A stretch of 64,000 bases of DNA from Neoalteromonas arenosi (lineage in GTDB: Bacteria > Pseudomonadota > Gammaproteobacteria > Enterobacterales > Alteromonadaceae). The notes beneath the pieces are model-generated. The model saw nothing but the letters and a program-made list of their open reading frames with translations. It was not told the origin of the DNA and did no database searches. A program made the position numbers and the translations under genes. Shown piece after piece: positions 39,098 through 49,300 of this stretch; within the stretch, counting starts at the first letter, position 1, and every line of letters starts with the position of its first letter. The stretch lies in assembly GCF_030362855.1 (NCBI RefSeq), contig NZ_JAUCBP010000007.1, forward strand, positions 992,675 through 1,056,674. The letters run 5' to 3'.

Positions 39098-41011
39098 ATG
39101 CAGGATTGGCCATTAGAGCGTTTAAAAAGCCTCGGCATAGATAAAAACACTACAATTCAAGGGGTCTTTGATGAAACAGACAAGATCTCCACCGCACTCG
39201 CCCCTGACCACCGCAAACTGTGGCGTTTGTTGCTTATGCTCGAAGGTTTCGCCATTCTGTTGCCGCTTATTTGGTTATTAGGCAATGAGCGTCAATGGCC
39301 TCCTGTCGTTATGGCACTAATAGTCTTCACGTGTACCCTATTACTGATGGGGTTCATTTGGTGGACGCGCTGGCGTTCGATGAAAACGCACTGGATCCAG
39401 TTGCGCTTGCTCGCAGAAATTAGTCGTTCGCGATTGCACACAGAACACGTGTCGCCACAGCTTACTGGCGAAATTCTTGAGGCCTATCCTGACCTTTATA
39501 CATTTGCAAAACACCTCGATAGCCTCTCAGCCGTGCAAAAGTCACCAACGACGCAGGCCGATATCGACAAGTATGTTATCGAGCGACTCGACAATCAAAT
39601 CGCTTATTATCAGAAACAACATGCCGCTGCTCAACGCGAGCGACACCGCCTAAGCCGCTACGTAACGCTATCTATGGATGCGGCCATTTTTTTGGCGGTA
39701 GCTGGTCTTATTTTGGTTTTTGGCGAATCAGGACAGCGCCTGATTCGTTTAACCGGCGCTGGTATCTTTTTAGGTTTGATTGGTTGTTGTTTGCCATTAA
39801 TCGCAGTGCTGGCGCAAAAAATGGGCTCTTTTCTAGAGCTCAATCGCCGTGCTGGTAAATATGCCCAACAACAAATTATCTTGCAGCACTATCGCGAGAA
39901 TTTGATTAATTCACCTGATATTGAGCACGCCAAAACAATAATCAAAGATATCGAGCAGAAGCTGCTTGGTGAAGTGATCGACTGGTATTACGAAGCAAAA
40001 AATGTCGAAATCTACTACAAGTTAAAAGCCGCAGCGAAGCAACGAGCAGTGACGATCACTGGGACAGTTACGGGCCGCTGGCTGCGCCGACTATCTGCTC
40101 CCATCTCATTTTTATTTAAATTGGTATTTGACCGTATGCTAGTCGTGGCAGCATCATTTATCGTGACCACAGCACTAATTGCATATATGTCTCCCGAGGA
40201 TCCAGAAACAGGGGTAGGTACTCGTTTAAGCGATGTGCGCTTATTGTCCAGCCCAGATACAAAAGGCTGGTTTACTGCTGACAAGACGCAGCAGGGTGTG
40301 ATCTTTATTGCGCATGGTCTGCACGATGGTGTTAGTGCTGAGTTATCTGAGCAGGGGGAGCCCCATTGGATGGCAGATATGCAAAATAAACTCAATCTGC
40401 GTCTTGGAGAAAAAGCCCCCGATATTGTGTTGATCGATTGGCACCAGATCGCAAAACCATCGCGCACTACGCTATTTAGTTTCGGCAATACTGAATTTGA
40501 TGCTGAAGACTATTCCGTCATGGAAATGGTCCAAGATGTATCAGCGATACGTCCAAGCGCTGAATCACTGGGCGAGTTAGTAGGGATAATAATCGCACGC
40601 AAAATTATTACCGGCGAGATGGACCGCAACCAGCCAATTCATTTTATTGGCCACAGCGCGGGCGGCTTTCTCGTTACTCGAGCAGCACAAATCCTTCAAG
40701 AAGTCGGTTTGGCGGACGGGCAAATCACTATTTCAATCCTCGACACGCCAGCGGCTGAACGCCAAAACCTACTGAACGCTGCGGAGTTTGCAAAAGTAGA
40801 CTTCTATCTCACGTCTTACTTCGCCAAAGGTGTCCCCGAAAGCGACCTACATCCCAATTACACAATGTTTGACATCGCAACGCCCGAGGGCATCGATATG
40901 TTTATTGAGGCTCATTCTTATGTCACCGATTGGTATATCGAAAGTATTACAGACCCCAGTTTACCGGGTTTCGCGCGCTCGCCATTTGCACAGCGCGCGA
41001 TTGAGGATTAA
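39098..41011 (+). CDS. SLATT-like membrane module fused to alpha/beta hydrolase
   Basis: A 637-residue protein. Residues 40-300 hold four membrane helices (42-61, 69-89, 193-209, 219-239), the motif W-I-Q-x-R-x-L-A-E-x-x-R (99-110) and EVIDW (292-296), matching the SLOG protein before it. A fifth helix (345-364) follows, then an alpha/beta hydrolase domain with FIAHGLHDG (403-411), nucleophile Ser520 in FIGHSAGG, and probable Asp549 and His606. Five helices with a positive cytosolic N-terminus would put the hydrolase in the periplasm. It could be a lipase, esterase or peptidase; the catalytic set is intact. The gene follows the SLOG gene by 18 bases. Its stop is four bases from the stop of the convergent FHA-peptidase gene. 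Confidence 0.75.
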   Translation: MQDWPLERLKSLGIDKNTTIQGVFDETDKISTALAPDHRKLWRLLLMLEGFAILLPLIWLLGNERQWPPVVMALIVFTCTLLLMGFIWWTRWRSMKTHWIQLRLLAEISRSRLHTEHVSPQLTGEILEAYPDLYTFAKHLDSLSAVQKSPTTQADIDKYVIERLDNQIAYYQKQHAAAQRERHRLSRYVTLSMDAAIFLAVAGLILVFGESGQRLIRLTGAGIFLGLIGCCLPLIAVLAQKMGSFLELNRRAGKYAQQQIILQHYRENLINSPDIEHAKTIIKDIEQKLLGEVIDWYYEAKNVEIYYKLKAAAKQRAVTITGTVTGRWLRRLSAPISFLFKLVFDRMLVVAASFIVTTALIAYMSPEDPETGVGTRLSDVRLLSSPDTKGWFTADKTQQGVIFIAHGLHDGVSAELSEQGEPHWMADMQNKLNLRLGEKAPDIVLIDWHQIAKPSRTTLFSFGNTEFDAEDYSVMEMVQDVSAIRPSAESLGELVGIIIARKIITGEMDRNQPIHFIGHSAGGFLVTRAAQILQEVGLADGQITISILDTPAAERQNLLNAAEFAKVDFYLTSYFAKGVPESDLHPNYTMFDIATPEGIDMFIEAHSYVTDWYIESITDPSLPGFARSPFAQRAIED

Positions 41012-41015
41012 CGGC

Positions 41016-42758
41016 TTATTCCACAGTGTAGACATACAAATTGAAACTAACGCCTTGCTCTGCTGAATAAACCATCAGGTTGTTGTTTTGCAAGGCCTGC
41101 CAATCAGTGTCCTCATCCAAATAACCAATAGCAAAAGGTTCGGATCCGTTGTCACCAACGACTGCATCTTCATATTGATCGAACCAGACTAAGTCAATGT
41201 CAGCTACGTTTACAGGCTCAGCAATAACCAGCTTTTGTTTGCCGGGTTCAACATTAATTTGCCCTTCCCAATAGTAAACCTCGTACTCTTCGAGATATTC
41301 AGATAACACCAAACTCTTCTTGTTTTCTTGAATATTACTCGTGTCAACACCGTTGCTAGCAAGCATGCGACGCCAATCACTGACGATAATCTCCGCCGGT
41401 GTTTTGTACTCGGACAATCTCTGTCCCCAAAACTCCAAACGCTGAGGCTCAACCTGAGCAACGCTATCATTCAACATTTCATTCAGAATGTCGGCTCGCT
41501 GGGCGAAATTAACACCAATCCCCGTCGCCACTCGATGCCCTTCGACAAATACGACGTTTCCGGCATTAAACAATGCCACAACTTCACCATTCACATTAAA
41601 GATCGGCGAGCCACTCGCACCACCATGAGCGGGTAAACTGTGTTGAATGAGGTGATTGCGCTGATCAGATTCCCTGACCATAAAGTAGTCAGTAACGCTT
41701 GTGACCGCGCCAAACTGAACCTGCGGTGTTGGGCTAGAATAGTTAAAGCCACCGCCGATAGCATCTTCCATGGGATAACCAACAAAAGCCACTGCAGCAC
41801 CGCTATCCAAGTCGTACAGGTCGGCATTAGACGCGATTTTGAGTGGCGCAGCCAATGCATCAGCTTGGTCGACCGACAGTAATGCAACATCATAGGCAGG
41901 TGTCAAATCGAGGTTGCTGCCATCGTCCATCAGGCGATAAACATTAGTTTGATGCTCGCTAAACATATCCCAGTGAGGGTGGATCTCCATACCAATAATT
42001 TTGTGTTGCAGGTTATCCGGACCTTGCGGTGATATCACTACCGCTTCGATGTCGCCACCTGAATCCTCCAATGCTTCTTGTAATCCCTCAACGACATGGG
42101 CATTAGTTGCGAGTACACCATCACCGACAACCCATGCTGTGCCTTGCCCTATTAATCGCTCACCCGATTTAATCGCTACCAAATAAACCGAATCGCGTTG
42201 TGATAAAACCGTATCTTCGAATTGCGCCCGTACATTCGCCTTCTCACTTTGCGCCGCTAAGAGCTGTAATTGCTTGTCCAATAAGTTGGATGTCTCATGC
42301 AGTAGCTGATAACCGACAAATCCAACGACGGCTAATACGGCAATCGCAACTGCGACAGTTTTACGCAAGGACTTGTGCTGCTTCGCTGTAGACTGCTTGA
42401 TTTTGTAGCTCGGCTCGGTAACGGCAAGCCCCTCATCTTGTGACGTTATCACGATTTCAAATTGTTCAGGAGAGTCTTTTAAGCCAACGGTTAGGCGATG
42501 TTTACCCAATGGCAACTCATCATCAGGATAGGCTTCTTCATCATTGATAAAGACGGGATTATCGGCTTGCATGGCGACCTGGTATCGGTCGTTTTCTAAT
42601 TGCAGAGATAAATGCTGGCGACTGATACTGGTATCATCTGCCGGAAAAACAATGTCGTTGACAGAACTACGTCCAAAGCCGATTGATTGTTTGTGTTCGT
42701 CAAACGAAAAACGTTTGCCTTCGTGGTGACCGGATATTCCAATAATTTCAATTGGCAC
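41016..42758 (-). CDS. FHA domain - TM - trypsin-like serine peptidase
   Basis: A 580-residue single-pass protein starting at a GTG with AGGAG eight bases before it. Residues 1-105 are an FHA phosphothreonine-binding domain (IGFGRSSVNDI, then SISRQHLSL, with Arg30, Ser45 and His49-type contacts). A membrane helix (134-152) with positive charge before it implies FHA in the cytosol and the rest outside. Residues about 190-420 are an S1/DegP-type peptidase with His221 (ATNAHVVEG), Asp290 (AYDVALLSV) and Ser382 (GGASGSPIF). A C-terminal domain of about 150 residues is unassigned. The kinase gene is 20 bases upstream, so a kinase-to-FHA link is likely. Confidence 0.85.
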   Translation of the reverse strand: MPIEIIGISGHHEGKRFSFDEHKQSIGFGRSSVNDIVFPADDTSISRQHLSLQLENDRYQVAMQADNPVFINDEEAYPDDELPLGKHRLTVGLKDSPEQFEIVITSQDEGLAVTEPSYKIKQSTAKQHKSLRKTVAVAIAVLAVVGFVGYQLLHETSNLLDKQLQLLAAQSEKANVRAQFEDTVLSQRDSVYLVAIKSGERLIGQGTAWVVGDGVLATNAHVVEGLQEALEDSGGDIEAVVISPQGPDNLQHKIIGMEIHPHWDMFSEHQTNVYRLMDDGSNLDLTPAYDVALLSVDQADALAAPLKIASNADLYDLDSGAAVAFVGYPMEDAIGGGFNYSSPTPQVQFGAVTSVTDYFMVRESDQRNHLIQHSLPAHGGASGSPIFNVNGEVVALFNAGNVVFVEGHRVATGIGVNFAQRADILNEMLNDSVAQVEPQRLEFWGQRLSEYKTPAEIIVSDWRRMLASNGVDTSNIQENKKSLVLSEYLEEYEVYYWEGQINVEPGKQKLVIAEPVNVADIDLVWFDQYEDAVVGDNGSEPFAIGYLDEDTDWQALQNNNLMVYSAEQGVSFNLYVYTVE

Positions 42759-42778
42759 AGCGTCTACTCCTATTTGAG

Positions 42779-44710
42779 TTATTTATTTTCTAAGGCGTTA
42801 ACAAAATCCATAGCCGTCGGACGCTTTGCTGCATTTGGATGCAATGCGTCTATAAGTAATGACAATATCACAGAATTATTCAATGTGGGCGCCAATACCT
42901 TTTTCAGTTTTGCCAATTGAAAGCGATATGCGATCCCACTGGTCGCAACATTGTCGTTAAACGGGTGTGCGCCGAGCAACGCTTCGCAACACACCACCGA
43001 CAGGGCAAAGATATCCTGGGCGGGACTACTGCGTTTACCTTCCAGTACCTCAGGCGACATGTAGGGCAATGTACCGCTGGCGTCAGATTTGTGCAATTTA
43101 CTTGATACCGACATCGCATTGCCAAAATCAATCAAATATGCGCGATTATCTTCATCAATTAAGATGTTTTCCGGTTTAATATCACGATGAATAATGCCTT
43201 TTTGGTGAGCGTATACCAGCCCGTTGGCAACATCGGACAACACCAAAAGTAAGCGTTCGGTATTCAGCTGCGATATCTGTGCACGTAAATTTTTCCCCTC
43301 AACAAATCGAGAGGTTACATAAAATCTAAACTGATCAACCTTGCCATATGACTTAGGCACAATTAACCGTGGGTGATTTAACTGACTGATCAGCTGCAGT
43401 TCTGCCTGTAATGACTGCTCTAAGTCCCCCACCATAACAGTGGAGCTTGGGTCGCTAAAATCAAAAATCTTTAGTGCAATCTCACATTGTTTAACCATGT
43501 CGTAGGCACGATACACGGTGCCGTACCCACCTTTGCCTAACTTATCAATCACTAAAAAGCCATTCTCTGCGCGGCTGTAATCATCGGCGATTGCGACACT
43601 GTGTTTTATTTCTAGACCCGCGGGCAAATCAAATTGAATGGCAAGTTGGTCGGCGACTTCTAATAAACGACGATTGTGTGTCTCTGTAGCCACCTGCTTA
43701 GCATTCATCAGCATCTGTGCCGCTTCTGTTTGTTGCTCGAGTTTGTGATGGGCATAGACTTGTTGAATTCGACAACGCCACAAATGCGGAAGCAAAGCGT
43801 GCTTAGTAAAATACACTTCTGCCTCGCGTAAATAATCAAGTGCTTGCTGCGGCTCATGATTAACCAGATAGGCACCCAAAGCCGCCATATATGCTGCACT
43901 TTGCCACTCACTGCCATCCATGATCTGTTCTATTTGTGCTTTAATAGTGGATAACGAACTGCTATTTGCGTGAAAATCGAGTAAGCGCAGTTTCAGCAGT
44001 AATACCAGAAACTGCGTGTAGGTACTGACTTGCTCAGTGTGAATATTAGCTAAACTTGCTACCGCTTGATCATACTGATTAAGCTCACAATGACACTGGG
44101 CTACTTCTACACCTAGTTTTGCAAGTGAATCGTGATCGAGAATCGTCCGCCCCTGCTCAGTGGCTAGCGAGAAAAACGCCAATGCCTTTTGATAGTCATT
44201 GCGCTCCCAATTAATGTGTCCCAGTTTAGACCAACTCGCCTGTTGAGCTTCTGGGTAATCGATACTAGCCAGCAATGCAATTGCCAACATTAAGTCATCA
44301 GTTGCAGCAAGTGTCTGTCCCATCCATGCGAACAAGGTACTGCGCTCAAGCAACACTTCAATTCGCCAAATCACCTTTTGCTGGTTTTCAGCGAGTTTTT
44401 CAGCGGCGAGAAAGCTTGCCATCGCTCGCGTGCGACGGCTAGCGCGATTGAGTAAGATACCACTAAGGTATAAACACAGAAACTCGACAAATACCGGCTG
44501 TTGGGTCGCTTTCACCTGCGTCAACGCCGTTAGCGCAGCTTTGGGGTTAGTTCGCTCCAGTACCGACACAAGTGCCACGTGGAGCGGCTCTAGAGCATCT
44601 TTTAGATGCTGCTTACACCACAGCTCCACGGCAGCATTATCCGACCGACGCAGGGCTTTAAATAAGCTCAAAACCTGATCATCGGAGGGTGTCTGAACAC
44701 CTACATTCAT
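42779..44710 (-). CDS. TPR - Ser/Thr protein kinase
   Basis: A 643-residue cytosolic protein. Residues about 10-360 are alpha-helical TPR-like repeats. Residues about 385-640 form a eukaryotic-type Ser/Thr kinase with glycine loop LGKGGYGTV (391-399), Lys414, catalytic HRDIKPEN (508-515), DFG (528-530), SPE (552-554) and the later DIFAL region. All catalytic residues are intact. The TPR-first order is the reverse of the more common kinase-first type. No membrane helix or PASTA domain is present. It lies 19 bases after the secreted peptidase gene and 20 before the FHA-peptidase gene in one unit. The likely substrate is unknown but the FHA protein is the obvious reader. Confidence 0.9.
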   Translation of the reverse strand: MNVGVQTPSDDQVLSLFKALRRSDNAAVELWCKQHLKDALEPLHVALVSVLERTNPKAALTALTQVKATQQPVFVEFLCLYLSGILLNRASRRTRAMASFLAAEKLAENQQKVIWRIEVLLERSTLFAWMGQTLAATDDLMLAIALLASIDYPEAQQASWSKLGHINWERNDYQKALAFFSLATEQGRTILDHDSLAKLGVEVAQCHCELNQYDQAVASLANIHTEQVSTYTQFLVLLLKLRLLDFHANSSSLSTIKAQIEQIMDGSEWQSAAYMAALGAYLVNHEPQQALDYLREAEVYFTKHALLPHLWRCRIQQVYAHHKLEQQTEAAQMLMNAKQVATETHNRRLLEVADQLAIQFDLPAGLEIKHSVAIADDYSRAENGFLVIDKLGKGGYGTVYRAYDMVKQCEIALKIFDFSDPSSTVMVGDLEQSLQAELQLISQLNHPRLIVPKSYGKVDQFRFYVTSRFVEGKNLRAQISQLNTERLLLVLSDVANGLVYAHQKGIIHRDIKPENILIDEDNRAYLIDFGNAMSVSSKLHKSDASGTLPYMSPEVLEGKRSSPAQDIFALSVVCCEALLGAHPFNDNVATSGIAYRFQLAKLKKVLAPTLNNSVILSLLIDALHPNAAKRPTAMDFVNALENK

Positions 44711-44729
44711 ATTAATGTCAGTTAAACGA

Positions 44730-46058
44730 CTAATTACAGACTAACCTCAAGGTGTAATTTTGCTCGCTAAAATTGACTTGTTGCATACCGTAGTTCTTGT
44801 CGTACATAACAACATTTACGTCATCGCCTTCCCAGCTGCGGTTACTGTTAAACGCAGTGAAATAGAAGTAACTAGAACTCATTTGGAAATCGATATCTTC
44901 ATTGTAGGACTTGTCCCAAAAGCCGCGATTCACCCATTGCCCTTGGAGGTTCTTAAACCGCACTGCAATCCACACATTTTCGTTACATTTATTCACTACG
45001 CTAAACGACTTTAAGTTATCCAAATGTCCCGTAGTGTTTTGATTCAACCGTTGATGATAGGTGTTTTCATCAACAACATCCTGTTTCCAGCGGCGGATCA
45101 TATCAACAGCGTATTGATTGAGTGCTTGATTGTAGTTACCAACGTCATTCCAATCACCGCGAGCAAACGCTGTTCTATTGCCATTTGCATCGGTAATAAA
45201 GTTTTCAGCGCGCGCATTTTGAAATGAACGAACCGACGTTATGTAATAATCGTCGTTAAAAAATCCACTGCCACTTGAGCCAGGTTGAGAGTCGCAGTAT
45301 GACTGGACTAACTCATAATTGCCCATGGGTTCGTCAATGGTGCGGTAGAAACAGGTATCACCCCACATTTCGTTATCTTTATCGCCCGAATAGCCCATGT
45401 AGTGGGTTTTGTATTCAGGCAGAATGTAAACTAACTCATCAATAGCTTCATTGATGTATTTATCGCGCATGGATGATTGACTGCCAGCTTGTGAAGCCGC
45501 GTCTCGTAAATAGTCATTTACTTGGTCAAGACTCTCTGGGGTAGTGTAATTAACGACTTGATAGCCTAACCATCCCAATCTGTTGCCTGCGGGCTCTTTT
45601 AGACGCAGCACCGCAAGGTCACCCACACCAAATTCCTTCTTGACCATGTAATCGCGCGGCAAATAGATATCAGTTACTGCGTATAAACCGAATGGAAAGT
45701 TACTGCCCACTCGACCGGGTGCGAAAAACACACGTAATTTAAAACCATTGTCGTGATCGTAGACACAATGGGCTGCCGTCAGAACATGATACTCACCGAT
45801 CAGCGACGCACTGCACGTGCTACCGTCCATAACTAATTGGCCGAGGGCCGTATGAGGGTAACTGGTGGTGTCCCATTGCTTCTCTCTATCATCGTCACCG
45901 ATTACCGCAAAGTCAGGCTTTTCGGTGGCATCAGCACTAAAATGAGCATCGACCGTGATTGATTTTGGAATATAAGCATCCCCCTCTTTAGCGACCGGCA
46001 ACGCTGCAACACTTGCAGACATCACCATACTACCGAACAACACACCAAGCTTCTTCAT
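44730..46058 (-). CDS. Secreted trypsin-like (S1) serine peptidase with DUF1036-like C-terminus
   Basis: A 442-residue exported peptidase. The signal peptide ends near residue 20 (SASVAA). The catalytic set is His97 (VLTAAHC), Asp147 (GVGDLAVLRL) and Ser262 (PGSSGSGFF), with Cys82/Cys98 as a possible disulfide around the His. The fold resembles V8/glutamyl endopeptidase-like S1B enzymes. The last 95 residues (from VVNKCNENVWIAVRFKN) resemble DUF1036, a small beta domain with Cys and aromatic residues. It is first in a three-gene unit with the TPR kinase and the FHA peptidase. Confidence 0.8.
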   Translation of the reverse strand: MKKLGVLFGSMVMSASVAALPVAKEGDAYIPKSITVDAHFSADATEKPDFAVIGDDDREKQWDTTSYPHTALGQLVMDGSTCSASLIGEYHVLTAAHCVYDHDNGFKLRVFFAPGRVGSNFPFGLYAVTDIYLPRDYMVKKEFGVGDLAVLRLKEPAGNRLGWLGYQVVNYTTPESLDQVNDYLRDAASQAGSQSSMRDKYINEAIDELVYILPEYKTHYMGYSGDKDNEMWGDTCFYRTIDEPMGNYELVQSYCDSQPGSSGSGFFNDDYYITSVRSFQNARAENFITDANGNRTAFARGDWNDVGNYNQALNQYAVDMIRRWKQDVVDENTYHQRLNQNTTGHLDNLKSFSVVNKCNENVWIAVRFKNLQGQWVNRGFWDKSYNEDIDFQMSSSYFYFTAFNSNRSWEGDDVNVVMYDKNYGMQQVNFSEQNYTLRLVCN

Positions 46059-46251
46059 CGCACCCCTCGCCTTATGAACATTGCGTTTTTTTATAGCTAA
46101 AATAGTAGCCTAAATATGAAACTATGATTTGATAATGACACATTCTAAAGCTGAATTCATTAACTCAAAATGAATGAATAAAAAGCACAAGAAGGGATGC
46201 CATCTTGTATCGTTTAGGAACTACGACGTCGTTGATAAACCAGGCCCCAAA

Positions 46252-46281
46252 TTGTCATAGCTCGGAAAATTTGCTTATATT
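46252..46281 (+). promoter_or_regulatory. Probable promoter of the TIR-nSTAND-WD40 gene
   Basis: TTGTCA (46252-46257), an 18-base spacer and TATATT (46276-46281), about 60 bases before the predicted start of translation at the GTG at 46351. The 292-base gap to the divergent peptidase gene also has an inverted repeat (ATTCATT / AATGAAT, 46154-46174) that might be an operator. Confidence 0.5.
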
Positions 46282-46350
46282 GTAATCATCTGGGGAGACG
46301 TAGTTGCTGTATTTCTGATAGTAGCGCGCACAACAATAAGGCAAAAGTCC

Positions 46351-49300
46351 GTGTCGAAGATATTTATCAGCCATTCCAGTGCGAATAACTTTGAAGCGTT
46401 AGCCGTTCAAGAGTGGTTGCTGGGACAAGGTTGGGATGAGTTATTCCTTGACCTCGATCCAAAGCGCGGTATAGCCGCTGGAGAGCGCTGGGAACGTTCA
46501 CTCCACGAGGCCGCTAATCGTTGTGACGCCGTATTATTTTGTGTTACCGAAAAATGGTTGGAATCTGAGTGGTGCCGCAAAGAGTATCGCTTAGCTCGAC
46601 GTCTCAATAAACAGTTATTCGGCTTGCTTATGGAAGAGCTCGATATTGGCAATCTGCCTGAAGAGCTCACCAGTACGTGGCAACTTGTTGAACTGGCCAC
46701 CGGTACAGACCATGAAATTCACCGCGTCGTCCACCCGTATACCAATGAAGAACGTCACGTTCATTTTTCCAAACAAGGTCTCACTCGACTACATACCGGA
46801 TTAGTAAAAGCGGGTTTAGATCCTAAGTTTTTTGAATGGCCACCATCTAGCGACCCATTTCGCCCGCCCTATCGCGGGTTGTTGCCGATGGAGTCCTGCG
46901 ATGCGGGTATATTCTTCGGTCGCGAGGCACCAACTATAGAACTACTGGCGCGACTGCGTGGTTTAAAAGAGCTTCCCCCGCCTCGGTTCATGGTTATTTT
47001 AGGCGCATCGGGCGCGGGTAAATCATCATTTTTACGTGCCGGTATCATGCCGCGATTGTCGCGCGACGAACGTCATTTTGTCCCGTTACCCATCATGCGA
47101 CCTGAAAATGCAGCGATTACTGGCGATTCAGGCTTGGCGAATACCTTACTCGAGTGTTTTTCTGCTAGTCAGATCTCGACAAACCGAGCAGCATTGCGCG
47201 AACTCGTATTAAACGCAGGTGAATCTGCAACTCACTTTACCCAATTGATGACCTTATTGTGTGATTACTACAGCGAGAAAACCAAAGCGGTTGCGTTGTT
47301 TGATAGCGCCCAAAAGCCCGCATTGATTTTGAGTATTGATCAGGCAGAAGAGCTTTTCATGGGGGAAGGCGAAGTTGAAGCTGACAAACTGTTGGAGCTG
47401 TTAAAGCGTTTGGCGGTGCAGGATGAACTCCCAATCATTGTACTTTTTACTATCCGCTCGGACAGCTACGAAACACTGCAAGCCTATAAGACCTTTTCGG
47501 ATGTCTCGCAGCAGACATTTAGTCTAGCACCTATGCCCAAAGGCGCTTATCAAGAGGTCATTGAAGGCCCGGCGAAGCGGATGAATGAGTCTGGCAACCC
47601 ATTAGACATAGAACCTGCTTTAACTGAAGCTCTATTGAAGGACCTCGATGAAGGTAGTGGTAAAGATGCGTTGCCATTACTCGCGTTCACATTAGAGCGC
47701 CTGCACAAAGACTATGGTGCCGACGGTGACCTTACACTTGCAGAATATCACGATTTGGGCGGCATCAACGGTGCGATTACCGCAGCGACCGAGGAAGTCT
47801 TTCAGCGCGCCTTAAAAGACTCGCGTTTACCCAGTGACAGAAGTGCGTTAGAGGCATTGATGCGGCGCGCTATTGTGCCTTGGTTAGCCGGTATTGATCC
47901 AGAAACACAAGCACCTCGTCGTCGCATTGCGCGAATGTCTGAGATCCCTTCAGAGGCACATCCGTTAGTCGAACTCTTAGTGGAACAGCGCCTACTGTCA
48001 ACGGATATCAATACAGAGAAAGAGATCACCGTAGAACCCGCCCACGAGGCGTTGTTAAGGCAATGGGGTTTACTGAAAGGTTGGTTGGAAGACGATTTTG
48101 CCGCATTGATGGTACTTGAATCACTGCAGCGAGCGACACGCGATTGGCTCGCTAACAACAGTGCGGACGATTGGTTGAACCACACCGCCGGTCGACTTGA
48201 AGATGCTGAAGCTCTGCGTGCGCGCACAGATATGGCGAATTTCTTCTCGAGTAGCGATGACGCATACTTGCACGAGTGCCGCAAACGCGAAGACGCGATC
48301 AAAAACAAAGCATTGAACGAAGCCAAGCAACTCGCTGAAGCTAAAGAAAAAGAAGCCATGGCACAAAAACGCGCAGCGGAGCTAACGCGCAAGGGTTTAA
48401 TTGTTGCTTCGTTGCTACTGGTCATTGCTATTTTTGCTGGTTGGCAAGCGTTTGAGCAAAAGGATGAAGCAGAATTCGCGCGTGAAGAAGCGCAGCAGGC
48501 ACTTGCTGTATCGCTGGCGGCACAAGCCGACACATTTGCCGATCGCGATGAAAAAGACAAAGCTCTGCTGTACTACAAAGAATCACTCAAGCGCAACTTT
48601 ACTCCGCAAGTCGAGACTAAAACTTGGCAGCTACTCAATCAAATGCCGCTCGCTGTAGCCCAAGCGACGACTGGGTTAGAGCCCACCTGGGCGATGCTAT
48701 CTTTAGCTGAGCGCGGCGTCGCCCTTGTCGGCAGCGATCTAGGAGGCTTATATGTGATCACGACAACAGATAAAGGACTTGCATTTGAACATCACAAAAC
48801 CAGCCAGTATGCAATTTCTGCTTTGGCGGCATCTGCTGATGGTCAGTGGGTTTACGCTGGCGATACCCGAGGAGATATTTGGCAACTCGATTTTGACGAA
48901 GACAATAAACTTAGAGCTACGCGCATTCTATCCGACTCTGACAATGATCAGATCCGCGCTTTAGCGGTGCATGAAGACGGACAATTACTGGCATTAGGCC
49001 TATATACCGGTGAAGTCATGCTGTACTCCAATGCGGACAATAGTAAATCAACGATATACGCCGACCCCGCTGAAAATGACATCTATGCACTTCAGTTTGT
49101 TTCAGACACTTCAGAGCAACTTTTTATTGGCCACAGCGGTAATACTTTGGTTGAGCTAAGTGGAGACAACTACACCGAGGTCAGTATTCACGATGTAGGT
49201 GTTAATGCCGGTCGTCAGTTTTTCCCATCCGGCAACAACCTTTACTTTCTCTCACAAAATGCGCTAACCGTGTGGAACACTGAAACGAGTGAAATCGAAC

